64,000 nucleotides of DNA, from contig JAIOXZ010000004.1 in the NCBI GenBank assembly GCA_021741355.1, forward strand, positions 1 to 64,000. The letters are read 5' to 3'. A program made the position numbers and the translations under genes. The notes under the pieces are model-generated. The model was not told the origin of the DNA. It ran no database searches and worked only from the letters and a program-made list of their open reading frames with translations. Below are positions 26,246-34,845 of this stretch, one piece after another (position 1 is the first letter of the stretch; every line of letters starts with the position of its first letter). The stretch is from Caulobacter sp. GTDB lineage: Bacteria; Pseudomonadota; Alphaproteobacteria; Caulobacterales; Caulobacteraceae.

Positions 26246-27096
26246 AGCCGAGGACCTCCCTTGTCGGTGCGCACGACGTCACCGGCCGCCGTACCGGTGG
26301 CGGGGTTGGTCCCATAGGGTTCGAAGGCCTGATTGTAGATGCAGAGCACCTCGCGTCCGCGGCGCAGACGCAGCTCACGCGCGACCACGTGGACCACCAC
26401 GAACTCGCCGCGCACGTCGAAGGGGACCAGGCTCTCCGTCCCGTTTGCCTCCACCTGGTAGAGCGTCGGGATCGGCTGGTTGGCCGGGAAGCGCAGGACC
26501 GTGAATCGGCCGTTGTCGGAGACTTCGGACGGCTGCAGGATGCTCGCGCCTTGCACCGTGTAGGCGAGGTTACGGCGGCCTTCGACCACGGCGCGGTCGA
26601 GCTTCAGTTCCAGCACGCGGAGCTCCAGGGCGGCGGCCTGCGCCGACAACGCGGCGCTTGCCTGGGCAGTCTCGTCAGCCGGGTAACGGAAGCGCAGCCC
26701 GAATACTGTGTCCGGGGTCGCCCGACTGGAGGAGCCGCTGCGGGTCGAGAGCTCGAAGGTGTATTGGCGCGTGCCCGCTCCGCGGCTGGTGGTGACGATC
26801 AGGTTGGTCGGGCCACGCGGCGCCTTGGGTTTCACGAAGAGGATGTTCTTCTCGGCCGCGACGTCCCAGCCGGTGGCGTCGCCCAAAGCCACATGCAGGA
26901 TGGTCTCGTCTTCGCCGAGCAGGATCTGGGTGGCGGTACGGAAGACGCCCGTGACCTTCACCACCGCCCAAGGGTCGTAGTCGATGACCTTGATCCTGGG
27001 ATCTGACGGCCCGGCCTTGGGGACGTCCAACGCCAGCGCGGCGGGCGGGGTCGCCAGGATCAGCGCGGCCAGGAGCATAGCGGCCAGACGGCTCAT
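26242..27096 (-). CDS. virB9: Type IV secretion outer-core protein VirB9
   Basis: The 284-residue periplasmic protein has a signal peptide (to about residue 23, 'ALA'), an N-terminal domain ('RIKVIDYDPWAVVKVTGVFRTATQILLGEDE') and the C-terminal VirB9 domain ('NLAYTVQG...ILQPSEVSDNGRFTVLRFP'). It pairs with the VirB7 lipoprotein and VirB10. It overlaps both neighbours by 4 bp. Confidence 0.94.
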   Translation of the reverse strand: MSRLAAMLLAALILATPPAALALDVPKAGPSDPRIKVIDYDPWAVVKVTGVFRTATQILLGEDETILHVALGDATGWDVAAEKNILFVKPKAPRGPTNLIVTTSRGAGTRQYTFELSTRSGSSSRATPDTVFGLRFRYPADETAQASAALSAQAAALELRVLELKLDRAVVEGRRNLAYTVQGASILQPSEVSDNGRFTVLRFPANQPIPTLYQVEANGTESLVPFDVRGEFVVVHVVARELRLRRGREVLCIYNQAFEPYGTNPATGTAAGDVVRTDKGGPRL

Positions 27097-27767
27097 TGGA
27101 CCACCTCCGGATCGGCGCGATAGCTGGTGACCTGGAAGCCGAGGGGATTGCGCAGGCGGTCGCCCTCGGCCATCGGCGCCTTGGTGTAGGTAAAGGCGAT
27201 GGTCGCGATCCAGTCGCTCTCCGTCACCTGCTGGGCTATCCGCACTGTGCGGTGGAAGCGCAGATTGGCGACGCCGTCGCTGACGAAGCTGACGGCGCGG
27301 ATCGCCACCTGCGCCTCCCCGGCCGGGCCATACAGAACCTGCGGGCTTTGCGGATTTGCAGGACGGAAAGCGTCGGCCCAGCGCTGCTGCTCGGCCGGCG
27401 TCGACATGATCGAGACCTGACGGAAGTTGGCTTCGGCGGCCGGGGGAAGCCAGCCTTCCCGGGCGCGGACATATTCAGCGAGGAAATGCTTGGTGACCGC
27501 CTCTTCATAGGAGAGTGGCTTTCCGGACTTGAGCGCCGACATCACCTCCACCGCCCCAGTCGCCCGATCGACCCGCACCACGAAGGGTTCGACCGTCTTC
27601 AGCGGCGCCAGCGCCGCTACCGCGCCGACGGCGGCCGTGGCGACCAGGCCTGCGAAACCGGCCACGCCCCAGGCCAGCCGGCGCGAGCGATCGGAGGCGC
27701 GTAGGCGGTCGGCGTTCCAGCTCTTCGCTTCGTCGAAATAGCCCTTCAGGTCCGGTGCGCCGGTCAT
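27093..27767 (-). CDS. virB8: Type IV secretion inner-membrane protein VirB8
   Basis: The 224-residue protein has a cytoplasmic N-terminus ('LKGYFDEAKSWNADRLRASDRSRRLAW'), one membrane helix (about 33-53) and a periplasmic NTF2-like domain ('YEEAVTKHFLAEYVRAREGW', 'VRIAQQVTESDWIATIAFTY'). It nucleates assembly of the inner complex. The ATG at 27767 overlaps the virB7 stop as ATGA; the longer frame upstream is a shadow of virB7 and virB6. Confidence 0.93.
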   Translation of the reverse strand: MTGAPDLKGYFDEAKSWNADRLRASDRSRRLAWGVAGFAGLVATAAVGAVAALAPLKTVEPFVVRVDRATGAVEVMSALKSGKPLSYEEAVTKHFLAEYVRAREGWLPPAAEANFRQVSIMSTPAEQQRWADAFRPANPQSPQVLYGPAGEAQVAIRAVSFVSDGVANLRFHRTVRIAQQVTESDWIATIAFTYTKAPMAEGDRLRNPLGFQVTSYRADPEVVQ

Positions 27768-28006
27768 GCGCCGCAACTCGGGTAGGACGCCGGTCGGATG
27801 GCGGAGAGCACCTCGGGCTTGGCCGCGGGCGATAACGGGACTGCGCTGGGCTCCGCGGCTGGAGGCGACGCCGGGTTCAGCACGGAGCCATAGAGGTTGG
27901 CCGGCCGGCGATGCTTGCCGTCGCACACCGGCGCCTTGTCGTTGGCGAGCGTTGAGCAGCCCGCGAGCAAGATCGAGGCGCCAAGGACGAAGATCATGAA
28001 ACGCAT
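27764..28006 (-). CDS. virB7: VirB7-like lipoprotein
   Basis: The 80-residue product has a lipoprotein signal (MRFMIFVLGASILLAGCS) and a short proline/alanine-rich mature part with further cysteines at 'APVCDG' and 'YPSCGA'. Size, lipobox and position between virB6 and virB8 fit VirB7, the lipoprotein that ties VirB9 to the outer membrane. Its ATG shares one base with the virB6 stop (TGATG) and its stop overlaps virB8. Sequence similarity among VirB7 proteins is weak, so the call leans on context. Confidence 0.75.
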   Translation of the reverse strand: MRFMIFVLGASILLAGCSTLANDKAPVCDGKHRRPANLYGSVLNPASPPAAEPSAVPLSPAAKPEVLSAIRPASYPSCGA

Positions 28007-28941
28007 CAGGCACGTCCTCCCGCGGGTCGGATGCTGCCGCCGCCCTTTGGCGCGCTGCGCCCGGCTTCCTGCGGGCCTTGCGGCGCCCCGGACCGCGGCA
28101 CGCCGCTCAGCGAGGCGGCGTTGGCGAAGTCGGCGAGGCCGGCACTGGCCCCGCCAGCGATCCCCGCGGCGATGGCCGGGGTCTGGAGGAAAAAGATCGC
28201 GCCCAGCAGGCAGAGTGCGATGAACAGCAAGCCACCAGCCATCGGGTCCTGACCGTCGATCTGGCCCCATTGCTGGCTGACCAGTGAAAGGATCAGCTGG
28301 AAGAGGGTGATGATCAGCGCGAAGAGGACGATGTAGTTCATGGCCTGTGACAGCCAGCCGAAGAAGAAACGGCGGCTCGCGTCGAAGAGCGCGCAGGCGA
28401 TGAAGATCGGCCCGAGCGCCACCAGCAAGGCCAGGGCAACCTTGGCGATCAACACCACGCCGAACCCTAGCGCCGCGGCGAGCGCGCCGACGACGTAGAC
28501 CACGGCCGCCAGGATCCAGGGTGCGAAGTCGACGGGGCTCGCTTCCTTAGAGATCTTCTCGGCGAGATAGGCGGCGCGGGAGAAGAACTGATCGAAGGCC
28601 GCGCCCACGTCGGGCACACCCGAGCCGCTGATCGCGCGGGCCAGGGTGTCGGGCAGCACATGGAACAGCGGGTCGGTGACGTAGGTGGAATAGGCGACCG
28701 TTGTCGCCAGCATGTAGACGAAGGCGAGCTTGAGGGACCGCACCGCGAAATCCATCACCGGCTCGGAGATGGAGCCGCGCAGGATGGCGAAGCCGTAGAG
28801 CAGGACGTAGAGCACCAGGGCCACACGCAGCGGACCCGAGACCTCGGCGATCACTGACGAGGCGCGCTCATTCAGGAAGACGTCGAGCTTGCTATCGACG
28901 AACGCGTAGGCGGGCTGGAAGATCTGGAACGGTTCGGCCAT
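28006..28941 (-). CDS. virB6: Type IV secretion polytopic membrane protein VirB6
   Basis: The 311-residue protein has about six membrane helices and the family core 'ALGFGVVLIAKVALALLVALGPIFIACALFDASRRFFFGWLSQ'. It forms part of the inner-membrane translocation path. The C-terminal 40 residues are Gly/Ala/Pro-rich. The ATG at 28941 starts 8 bp after the eexN stop; the frame continues upstream to 29127 but that part overlaps eexN in another frame. Confidence 0.93.
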   Translation of the reverse strand: MAEPFQIFQPAYAFVDSKLDVFLNERASSVIAEVSGPLRVALVLYVLLYGFAILRGSISEPVMDFAVRSLKLAFVYMLATTVAYSTYVTDPLFHVLPDTLARAISGSGVPDVGAAFDQFFSRAAYLAEKISKEASPVDFAPWILAAVVYVVGALAAALGFGVVLIAKVALALLVALGPIFIACALFDASRRFFFGWLSQAMNYIVLFALIITLFQLILSLVSQQWGQIDGQDPMAGGLLFIALCLLGAIFFLQTPAIAAGIAGGASAGLADFANAASLSGVPRSGAPQGPQEAGRSAPKGGGSIRPAGGRA

Positions 28942-28949
28942 CGCGTGCC

Positions 28950-29174
28950 TCAGAAGTTCTTCTGGTAGGCGTTCATGCGAAGCTCGCGCGCCGTCGCCGC
29001 GACGCCGGCCTGGGCGTTGACGCATTCCCGTCCCCGATGCGCGCCGGCCTTGCAGTCTGCCACGATCCTCGCGGCTTCCTCCCGATGCGCCTCGAAATAG
29101 GCGATGCTGCGTGGCTCGGGCGAGCACGCGGCAAGGGCGGCCAGCGTCACGAGGGCGATGGCGCGGCCGATCAC
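28950..29174 (-). CDS. eexN: EexN-like entry-exclusion lipoprotein
   Basis: The 74-residue protein has a lipobox (LVTLAALAACSPEP) followed by 'SIAYFEAHREEAARIVADCKAG...RECVNAQ', which matches the EexN pattern (short helix, then C-x~10-C-x-N-A). EexN-type proteins block redundant transfer into a cell that already carries the element. It lies between virB5 and virB6, as in IncN-like operons, and overlaps virB5 by 4 bp. Function here is inferred from similarity and position. Confidence 0.8.
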   Translation of the reverse strand: MIGRAIALVTLAALAACSPEPRSIAYFEAHREEAARIVADCKAGAHRGRECVNAQAGVAATARELRMNAYQKNF

Positions 29175-29878
29175 TGGAAGCCCTGCTTGTAGACCGCCAT
29201 CCGGGCGTCGCGCGCCGCCGCCATCCGCTCGCGGTCGCGCTGGGTCTGCAGGCGCTCTTCCGCCGTCTGGGCCATGGCCAGGCCCTGCAGCCGCATCTGG
29301 TCGTTGGCGATCATCGCCTGTTCGGTCGTCGCGCGGGCCTGAATGTCCAGGACGGCGCGCGCGTTGGGCGCGGTGTCGATGGCGGCTTGCAGAGTCTGCA
29401 AGCCGACCAGCCGCTGGGCCCCGGCCGTGGACACCGCCTCGCCCAGCGCCAGGTCGCGGGCAGCACGCATCCCGGCGGCTTCGAGGTCGGCGCCGAGCTG
29501 ATCTCCAGCCTTCGGGGTATAGAGCCGGTTGGCGGTGCGGATGGCGTCGGCGCGGCTACCGATGGCGCCCAGCCCAGTGAGGTCCCCCTTGGCCGCCGCC
29601 GCCAGGGCCGAGACGTCGGGGAGGACTTCGCGCAGCGAGGGCAAACTCAGCTGGCTGGCGATCTGGCCCACGCCCGAGGCGGTGTTGAGGCTGTCGAACA
29701 GCTTCTCGCCCTGCTGGACCTGGGCCTTCAACTCATTGAGCTGATCGAGCGCCGTCTTCGCCTGCTCGACCAGTTTGGCGTAGCTGGTCGGGTCGTAGAC
29801 GATCATCGCGGCCTGGGCGGTCGTAGCGACCAGGCCAAGGGTGAGTGCGGCGGCAGCGGCGACAAGGCGGGGTTTCAT
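29171..29878 (-). CDS. virB5: Type IV secretion minor pilus protein VirB5
   Basis: The 235-residue protein has a signal peptide (MKPRLVAAAAALTLGLVATTAQA) and a mature helical rod ('IVYDPTSYAKLVEQAKTALDQLNELKAQVQQGEKLFDSL') typical of the VirB5/TrbJ family at the pilus tip. The ATG at 29878 overlaps the virB4 stop as ATGA; an in-frame start at 29917 would be embedded in virB4. Confidence 0.92.
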   Translation of the reverse strand: MKPRLVAAAAALTLGLVATTAQAAMIVYDPTSYAKLVEQAKTALDQLNELKAQVQQGEKLFDSLNTASGVGQIASQLSLPSLREVLPDVSALAAAAKGDLTGLGAIGSRADAIRTANRLYTPKAGDQLGADLEAAGMRAARDLALGEAVSTAGAQRLVGLQTLQAAIDTAPNARAVLDIQARATTEQAMIANDQMRLQGLAMAQTAEERLQTQRDRERMAAARDARMAVYKQGFQ

Positions 29879-32280
29879 GGGAGGAGCCTCCGTTCCCGGT
29901 GGAAGGGTTCGAGCCACTGCGCCGGGTCGTCGCCGTGGCGGGCGCGCACGCGGTCGAGCAGGTCCACCGTCTCGGTGCGCCCCGAAAGGATGGCGAGTTC
30001 ATCGTCGAGGCCATCGAGCCGCAGCTCGGCGACCACGGAATTGAGGCCCTGTTTGATCAGGAACTGGCGCGACTCCGGGGGCAGCTCCTCGCGCACCAGC
30101 GCGAACTCCCGCCGCGTCAGGCCAAAGCCCTCGACGTAGTCGCGCTCGGCGGCGTGGGCGTTGGGCAGGAAGATTTTGGTCGCGCACTGCTCCAGGATCG
30201 TGTGGGCGATGGGCGAGCGCAGGACATCAGCGGGCGACTGGGTGCCGAACACCATGAAGGCGTTCTGCTTGCGGTAGGTTTTCAGGCCGTCCTGGGCCAG
30301 GCCCCGGAACGCCTCGTCGCCGATGGCCTTCCAGAACTCGTCGATGTCGATGACCAAGCGGCGACCATCGACCAGGGCGGCCAGCCGATGGAACAGGTAC
30401 ATCATCAACGGGGTGCGGACCTCGGCGTTGTCGAGGACGTGGGTCATGTCGAAGCCGAGGAAGCGGTCCTCGAGCCCGACCAGGTCGGCGTCGTTGTCCA
30501 GCACCCAGCCGAGCGCGCCGCCCTTGCACCACTTCTCCAGCCGCGCGCCGACCCCGCCGGCGTCGCGCTGGCCGAGCAGGGTTCGCAGCGCCGAGAGCGA
30601 CCGCTGCTCGGGCGCCAGCGGACCCAGCGCCACGACCGCGTCGTCAATGGCGCGTTCTTCCTGCACCGACAGCGGTCGATCGGTGGCGCCCACCAGTTGA
30701 CGGATGAGCGTGCCCAGGAAGGCGCGGTTGGCCGGCGAAAACGCCAAGGCCTTGAGCGGCGCGAACCCGGTCGGCTCGCCGTTTCGCAGGGTCAGGTAGG
30801 TCCCGCCACAGGCGCGGACGAAGATCTCGGCGCCACGGTCTTTATCGATGAACACCATCTGTGGCCCGAGCTTCTCGAGCTGGGCCAGCATGAAGTTCTG
30901 GACCACCGTCTTGCCCGAGCCAGAGGGGCCGCAGATGAAGGTGTGGCCCAGGTCGCCGACGTGGAAGTTGAAGTGAAACGGCGAACCGGCCGAAGTGCGT
31001 AGCAACGCCACGGCCGCACCCCAATGATTGCCGTCGGCCCGCCCAGCCGGATGGGTGTGGAACGGCGCCAGCGCCGCGAAATTGCGCGAGGTGATCGCGG
31101 CCGGCCTTACGCGTCGGCCGAAGTTGCCCGGGAACTGCGCCCAGAACCCCGCTTCCAGCGCCAGATCCTCGCGCGCGGTAACGAGGCTGGAGTCGGCCAG
31201 CATGGCGCGGGCCTTGGAAAGGTTGTCGGCCAGGCTGCGCGGGTCGTCGCCATAGACCAGGACCGAAGCCTGATGGTCGCCCATGGCGAAGCGGTTGGAC
31301 ATCAGATCATCCAGCGCCTTACCGAGCCCCGTGATCTGCGAGGCGGCGCGGTCGCGGGCCGACAGCATCTGGTTCTGTTTGCGCTCCATCACCGCGCGCG
31401 CCGCAGCCTTGGAGAGAAAGCTGAAGGACTGGCTGACAATAAGCGGGAAGCGAGCCGACAGCAGGCCGTTCCACAGGCCCGGCCGGGTCACCGCCGGGTA
31501 CTCCTTGACCCCGAAGAGGCCGGCGAACCGGGCGTCGGCCGCATCGCGGATCTCCAGCGCCTCGCGGCCGAAGATCACGCGCGCCGCATAGATCGCCGAG
31601 CCCAGATGGCCGCGTACCAGCGGCACGCGCTCACGGCGGCCGGTGAGCACCAGCCGCAGCATTTCCATCGGCTCCGAGAACCAAAGCCCATCGTGTTGAT
31701 AGAGGCCGAGTGGCCGCACGCCATAGCGGCCGAGGTATTGGGCGAGGTCGCGTCCGGCGTCCTCCAGCCGCTTGATCGCCTCGTCCTCAGCGACAGCGGT
31801 CGATGCCTTGCGTGAACGGGAGAGCCACGCGCCGGCGCGCTCGGCGGCGTCGTGGCCCGGATGCAGGACCAGCGTCACATAGAGCTCGTTGACGAACATC
31901 CGCCCCGCCCCGAGGCGCTTGCGGTAACGAGCGTCGAGATCGGCGGCGAAGTCCGAGCGGAACTGCCCCTCCGGATAGCCGTGGTGCTCTCGGCGTATCA
32001 GGTGATGCCACACCGCCAGCCGGTCGTCGGCGAGGTTCCGCCAGGCGCCGTTCAGCTTGGCATGCCAATCGTTGAGGTCACGGACGTCAGCCGTCTCGAA
32101 GCTTGCCCCGTCGAGTTGGAAGGACAGCATCAGTCCTTGCGTGTCCAGGCCGACGATCTGGTCGGTGACATGGTGGCCATAGGGCAGGGCGGTGCGCGGA
32201 TCGAGTTCGCGCGTCAGCGCCGAGATCGCCGGGCGGGGTTGCAGCGCGAGGTTAGCCACGCAGCACCTCGCTTGCGACAT
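29875..32280 (-). CDS. virB4: Type IV secretion ATPase VirB4
   Basis: The 801-residue ATPase powers pilus assembly and transfer. It has the CagE/TrbE-VirB N-terminal domain ('FFSRTARAVMERK'-like region around residues 300-330) and Walker A GPSGSGKT at 451-458, Walker B 'RLVIDIDEFW' and 'NAFMVFGTQSP'. I chose the ATG at 32280, which overlaps the virB3 end by 29 bp; an earlier in-frame start at 32334 is possible but gives a longer overlap. Confidence 0.95.
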   Translation of the reverse strand: MSQARCCVANLALQPRPAISALTRELDPRTALPYGHHVTDQIVGLDTQGLMLSFQLDGASFETADVRDLNDWHAKLNGAWRNLADDRLAVWHHLIRREHHGYPEGQFRSDFAADLDARYRKRLGAGRMFVNELYVTLVLHPGHDAAERAGAWLSRSRKASTAVAEDEAIKRLEDAGRDLAQYLGRYGVRPLGLYQHDGLWFSEPMEMLRLVLTGRRERVPLVRGHLGSAIYAARVIFGREALEIRDAADARFAGLFGVKEYPAVTRPGLWNGLLSARFPLIVSQSFSFLSKAAARAVMERKQNQMLSARDRAASQITGLGKALDDLMSNRFAMGDHQASVLVYGDDPRSLADNLSKARAMLADSSLVTAREDLALEAGFWAQFPGNFGRRVRPAAITSRNFAALAPFHTHPAGRADGNHWGAAVALLRTSAGSPFHFNFHVGDLGHTFICGPSGSGKTVVQNFMLAQLEKLGPQMVFIDKDRGAEIFVRACGGTYLTLRNGEPTGFAPLKALAFSPANRAFLGTLIRQLVGATDRPLSVQEERAIDDAVVALGPLAPEQRSLSALRTLLGQRDAGGVGARLEKWCKGGALGWVLDNDADLVGLEDRFLGFDMTHVLDNAEVRTPLMMYLFHRLAALVDGRRLVIDIDEFWKAIGDEAFRGLAQDGLKTYRKQNAFMVFGTQSPADVLRSPIAHTILEQCATKIFLPNAHAAERDYVEGFGLTRREFALVREELPPESRQFLIKQGLNSVVAELRLDGLDDELAILSGRTETVDLLDRVRARHGDDPAQWLEPFHRERRLLP

Positions 32281-32596
32281 AGCGCCGGCGCAGCGGCAGC
32301 GGTGTTGAGGAACTGCCGCCCCAGGATGCGCCATTGCGCGCCCGGCCCTTGGTCTCGACGAACAGCCACAACACCCGGAAGGCGTTGTGGTCGTGCTTGC
32401 AGATCGCGCGGAAGACCACGTGCAGCACCGGCGCGATCAGCAGGTAGAAGGGCGAGTGGGCCGCCAGGAACACTGTCGCCGAGACGATGAGGTTGAGCCC
32501 CATGGCCTCCATTGGCACGCCGGCGACCATGGCTGGCCGGGTACAGGCCAGGAACAGGGTGTCTTCGACCAGGCGTTCTTCGGGCTCGGTGGCCAT
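32252..32596 (-). CDS. virB3: Type IV secretion membrane protein VirB3
   Basis: The 114-residue protein has the VirB3 start ('VEDTLFLACTRPAMVAGVPMEAMGLN') and two closely spaced membrane helices (about 31-47 and 50-65). VirB3 works with VirB4 in pilus assembly. The C-terminal tail (about 90-114) overlaps virB4 and may be longer than in related proteins. Its ATG lies 4 bp after the virB2 stop. Confidence 0.92.
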   Translation of the reverse strand: MATEPEERLVEDTLFLACTRPAMVAGVPMEAMGLNLIVSATVFLAAHSPFYLLIAPVLHVVFRAICKHDHNAFRVLWLFVETKGRARNGASWGGSSSTPLPLRRRYVASEVLRG

Positions 32597-32600
32597 GGCG

Positions 32601-32921
32601 TCAGCCTCCGCTTCCGCCGCCGACGATAAGATCGACGATGGCGGCGGCGCTGAAGATGACGATGATGCCGACGATCACCGTCCCGGCCCGCCGCATGTCG
32701 AGGTGACCGAACATCCAGGCGATGCCGGTGATGATGACGGCGATGATCGCCAGGCCACGGATGACATTGCTGTTCAGGATGTCGATGATGTTCTGGATGA
32801 AAGTGCCGATGTTGCCGCCTGTGCCGGAGCTTTGCGCCAGGGCGGGCTCGGCGGTCGCCAGCACGAACAGGCTGACCAGGGCCAGGTTGGCGACGCAGCG
32901 GCGCGCGGTGCGAACAGTCAC
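32601..32921 (-). CDS. virB2: Major pilin VirB2
   Basis: The 106-residue pre-pilin has a long signal peptide (to about residue 30, 'EPALAQ') and two hydrophobic helices separated by a short polar loop ('GHLDMRRAG'), the standard VirB2/TrbC build. It starts with GTG, whose last bases overlap the virB1 stop (GTGA). The subunits would form the mating pilus. Confidence 0.93.
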   Translation of the reverse strand: MTVRTARRCVANLALVSLFVLATAEPALAQSSGTGGNIGTFIQNIIDILNSNVIRGLAIIAVIITGIAWMFGHLDMRRAGTVIVGIIVIFSAAAIVDLIVGGGSGG

Positions 32922-33535
32922 TCTGGGTCTCCGTTAGTCGGGGTCGAGACACGGACTACGAAACTGGGTGCGCCGGCCGTCTGGCCGAAGACGTCCCAGG
33001 GCGGCGGCGGCGGTTGATGCGCGGCCACAGCGGCTGGCGCCGGTGGTTCAAGCTGGATCGCGGGGACCAGCCGCGTCGCGGCGCTGGTCACCTTGGAGAC
33101 ATAGCCGTTGTTGAAGCCGCGGACCGGGTCGCCGGTGTTGTAGCGGGAGAGCGCCGTGCGCAGAGCGGGTTGCTCACCCAGGATCGCCGCGTCGCCAACA
33201 TCGTAGCCGCCTTGCAGCACGCGGGCGGCGGCGGTCAGGTTCTGGCAGGGATCGAAGGCGGCCTCGACCGACAGACCGAGCCAACCGAGATTCCTGCTGT
33301 TGATCTGGGCCAGACCGAGATCGACGCTGCGGCCCGCTGCGATCAGGGCCGAGGCCTTGGCCGCCGCCTCGGCGCGGGTCGTCGCCGTCACGGTGATGCG
33401 AGGCTTGCCGTTGACGCCGATGGCCAGGGGATTGAAGCCGCTTTCGACCTGAACGATGGACAGCAGGGTCTCCGGCGCTACAGCCGGCGCGCATTGCGCG
33501 GCGAACATGAGCATTTCCGGCAGCGTCAGCGGCAT
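32918..33535 (-). CDS. virB1: Lytic transglycosylase VirB1
   Basis: The 205-residue protein has an SLT-type fold with the catalytic Glu in 'IVQVESGFNPLAIG', the motif 'GLAQINSRNL' and 'ALSRYNTGDP'. It opens the peptidoglycan for the secretion channel. No signal peptide is visible from the ATG at 33535, and no alternative start supplies one in frame, which is unusual for a periplasmic enzyme. It is the first gene of the operon; the promoter should lie in 33536-33667. Confidence 0.9.
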   Translation of the reverse strand: MPLTLPEMLMFAAQCAPAVAPETLLSIVQVESGFNPLAIGVNGKPRITVTATTRAEAAAKASALIAAGRSVDLGLAQINSRNLGWLGLSVEAAFDPCQNLTAAARVLQGGYDVGDAAILGEQPALRTALSRYNTGDPVRGFNNGYVSKVTSAATRLVPAIQLEPPAPAAVAAHQPPPPPWDVFGQTAGAPSFVVRVSTPTNGDPE

Positions 33536-33660
33536 GACCGGACGACCAGGAGCGACGAGAAGAGCATGGCTGCGGGCGTTGACATGAGTGTCACCTCCGA
33601 CCGCAAACTTGGCGCCGCTGGGCGGTCGGCTGCGAGCCGTAAGGCTACCTGCCGGGGACG

Positions 33661-33672
33661 CGTAAGCTTACG
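33661..33672. promoter_or_regulatory. 12-bp palindrome upstream of the virB operon
   Basis: CGTAAGCTTACG is a perfect palindrome 126 bp upstream of virB1, overlapping the stop of the LuxR-type gene. A half-site-like 'CCGTAAGGCTAC' lies 22 bp closer to virB1 at about 33638. These could be sites for the adjacent LuxR-type regulators, or part of a weak terminator. Confidence 0.35.
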
Positions 33673-33967
33673 GGGGAGGGGGCCTCAGAAGGTCGAGATC
33701 CCGGGCCTTCAGGACAGCTTGGATACGAGTCCTGACGCCCAGGTGTTCGCACACCTTCAAAATGTGGCCTTCGACTGTGCGGCTGGAGATACCGAGAATG
33801 CCGCCGATATCGCTGGCGCTCTTTCCTTCCTGAACCCAGGCGAGGCACTCAAGCTGTCGCTCGGTGACTCCTATTGGCGCGAAGGACCGCTCTTCAGCGG
33901 GAGCAATTGTTGGGGATTCGACACCGGTGATGCCGGCTCGGGGGGACGCTGAGCTGTTCGAGGGCAC
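33668..33967 (-). CDS. Orphan LuxR-type HTH protein
   Basis: The 99-residue protein is little more than a GerE/LuxR HTH ('VTERQLECLAWVQEGKSASDIGGILGISSRTVEGHILKVCEHLGVRTRIQAVLKA', about residues 33-88). It lacks a receiver or autoinducer-binding domain. Start GTG at 33967 with AGGAA 8 bp upstream. It lies 132 bp before virB1 on the same strand, so it probably regulates transfer. A longer relative follows at 34156-34533. Confidence 0.8.
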   Translation of the reverse strand: MPSNSSASPRAGITGVESPTIAPAEERSFAPIGVTERQLECLAWVQEGKSASDIGGILGISSRTVEGHILKVCEHLGVRTRIQAVLKARDLDLLRPPPP

Positions 33968-34155
33968 AATATATTCCTACTGAGATGCGACAATGCCCCC
34001 TCAGGCGGTGTTCCTTGCGCCCTTCTGCGCCCATTGGCCGGCCATCGAGATGATTTCGATGGTGGCTCGATCACAATGAGCCGAGCCGGCCGCATCGCTA
34101 CCCATGATTGTGGCCGCGGCGCTGCTTTGGAGCAATTCCGCAATATGGCGGTCCG

Positions 34156-34533
34156 TCAAATTGCGGATGGGTCGTCCGAAATAAGCCCCAGCCTCACCGC
34201 CTTTGCGACGGCCTGAACGCGGGTGCGGACGCCAAGCCGTGCACCAGCCTCCCTAATGTGCTGGTCCACCGTGCGGGACGAGATGCCGAGCACGCTGGCA
34301 ATCTCGGGCGAGGTCTTGCCCTGCGCGGCGAGCAGCAGGCACGCCGTCTGTCTTGGGCTGAGCTGCAACTTCTCGGATTTCTGAGACACACAGGCACTCC
34401 ATTTGCCTTTCATCTGGGGTGGCGAAGCAAGTGAAGCGCCGACTGGGTTCGGCATTTCCTGCGGCTGACTAGCCGCAGTTCCCAATAGCAGCGGCGATGG
34501 CGCGCCGCCGTCTTGGCCGCGAACAGTAAACAT
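34156..34533 (-). CDS. Second orphan LuxR-type HTH protein
   Basis: The 125-residue protein ends in a LuxR HTH ('LSPRQTACLLLAAQGKTSPEIASVLGISSRTVDQHIREAGARLGVRTRVQAVAKA'), closely related to the HTH at 33668-33967. The first ~55 residues match nothing known. The start is uncertain: ATG at 34533 is used here, a TTG at 34575 and internal ATGs exist. Together with its neighbour it is a likely local regulator of the virB operon. Confidence 0.7.
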   Translation of the reverse strand: MFTVRGQDGGAPSPLLLGTAASQPQEMPNPVGASLASPPQMKGKWSACVSQKSEKLQLSPRQTACLLLAAQGKTSPEIASVLGISSRTVDQHIREAGARLGVRTRVQAVAKAVRLGLISDDPSAI

Positions 34534-34845
34534 CCATTTAGAGGACCTATGGTATGCGCTGAAGCCTAAACTCAACCTTCAACGGTGAGGGTCCGGCGAG
34601 CGTTCCCTTACAACCGGTCGATGAGTTTCGATCCGATAGAGTGCCTGGAACCTATGCCTACCCTCCAAAAGGCCGGCACAGCCCCACTGACGCGGACCCC
34701 AGGTCCCGCCCGCGATCAGGGTCGACGACCAGGCCATCCAGGTGCCGGTGGTGTAGAGGGGCGTCGCCAGCAAGGTGATCGCGGCGGCGTCAATGCGGAA
34801 CTCCTTACCGGGACCATGGCCCCGTGGATGCCGGCCTGATGCCCG
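34534..34845. other. Intergenic region between the LuxR-type genes and the tRNA fragment
   Basis: No convincing gene is present. On the minus strand a 64-codon frame (34579-34773, 'TPLYTTGTWMAWSSTLIAGGTWGP') has a hydrophobic start without a recognisable match and could be the remains of a gene. The region lies directly beside the tRNA fragment and may be a recombination junction. Confidence 0.4.

Noticed and set aside
33871-34143. 90-codon minus-strand frame between the two LuxR-type genes
   Set aside because: It overlaps the first LuxR gene by 97 bp in another frame and has no recognisable features.
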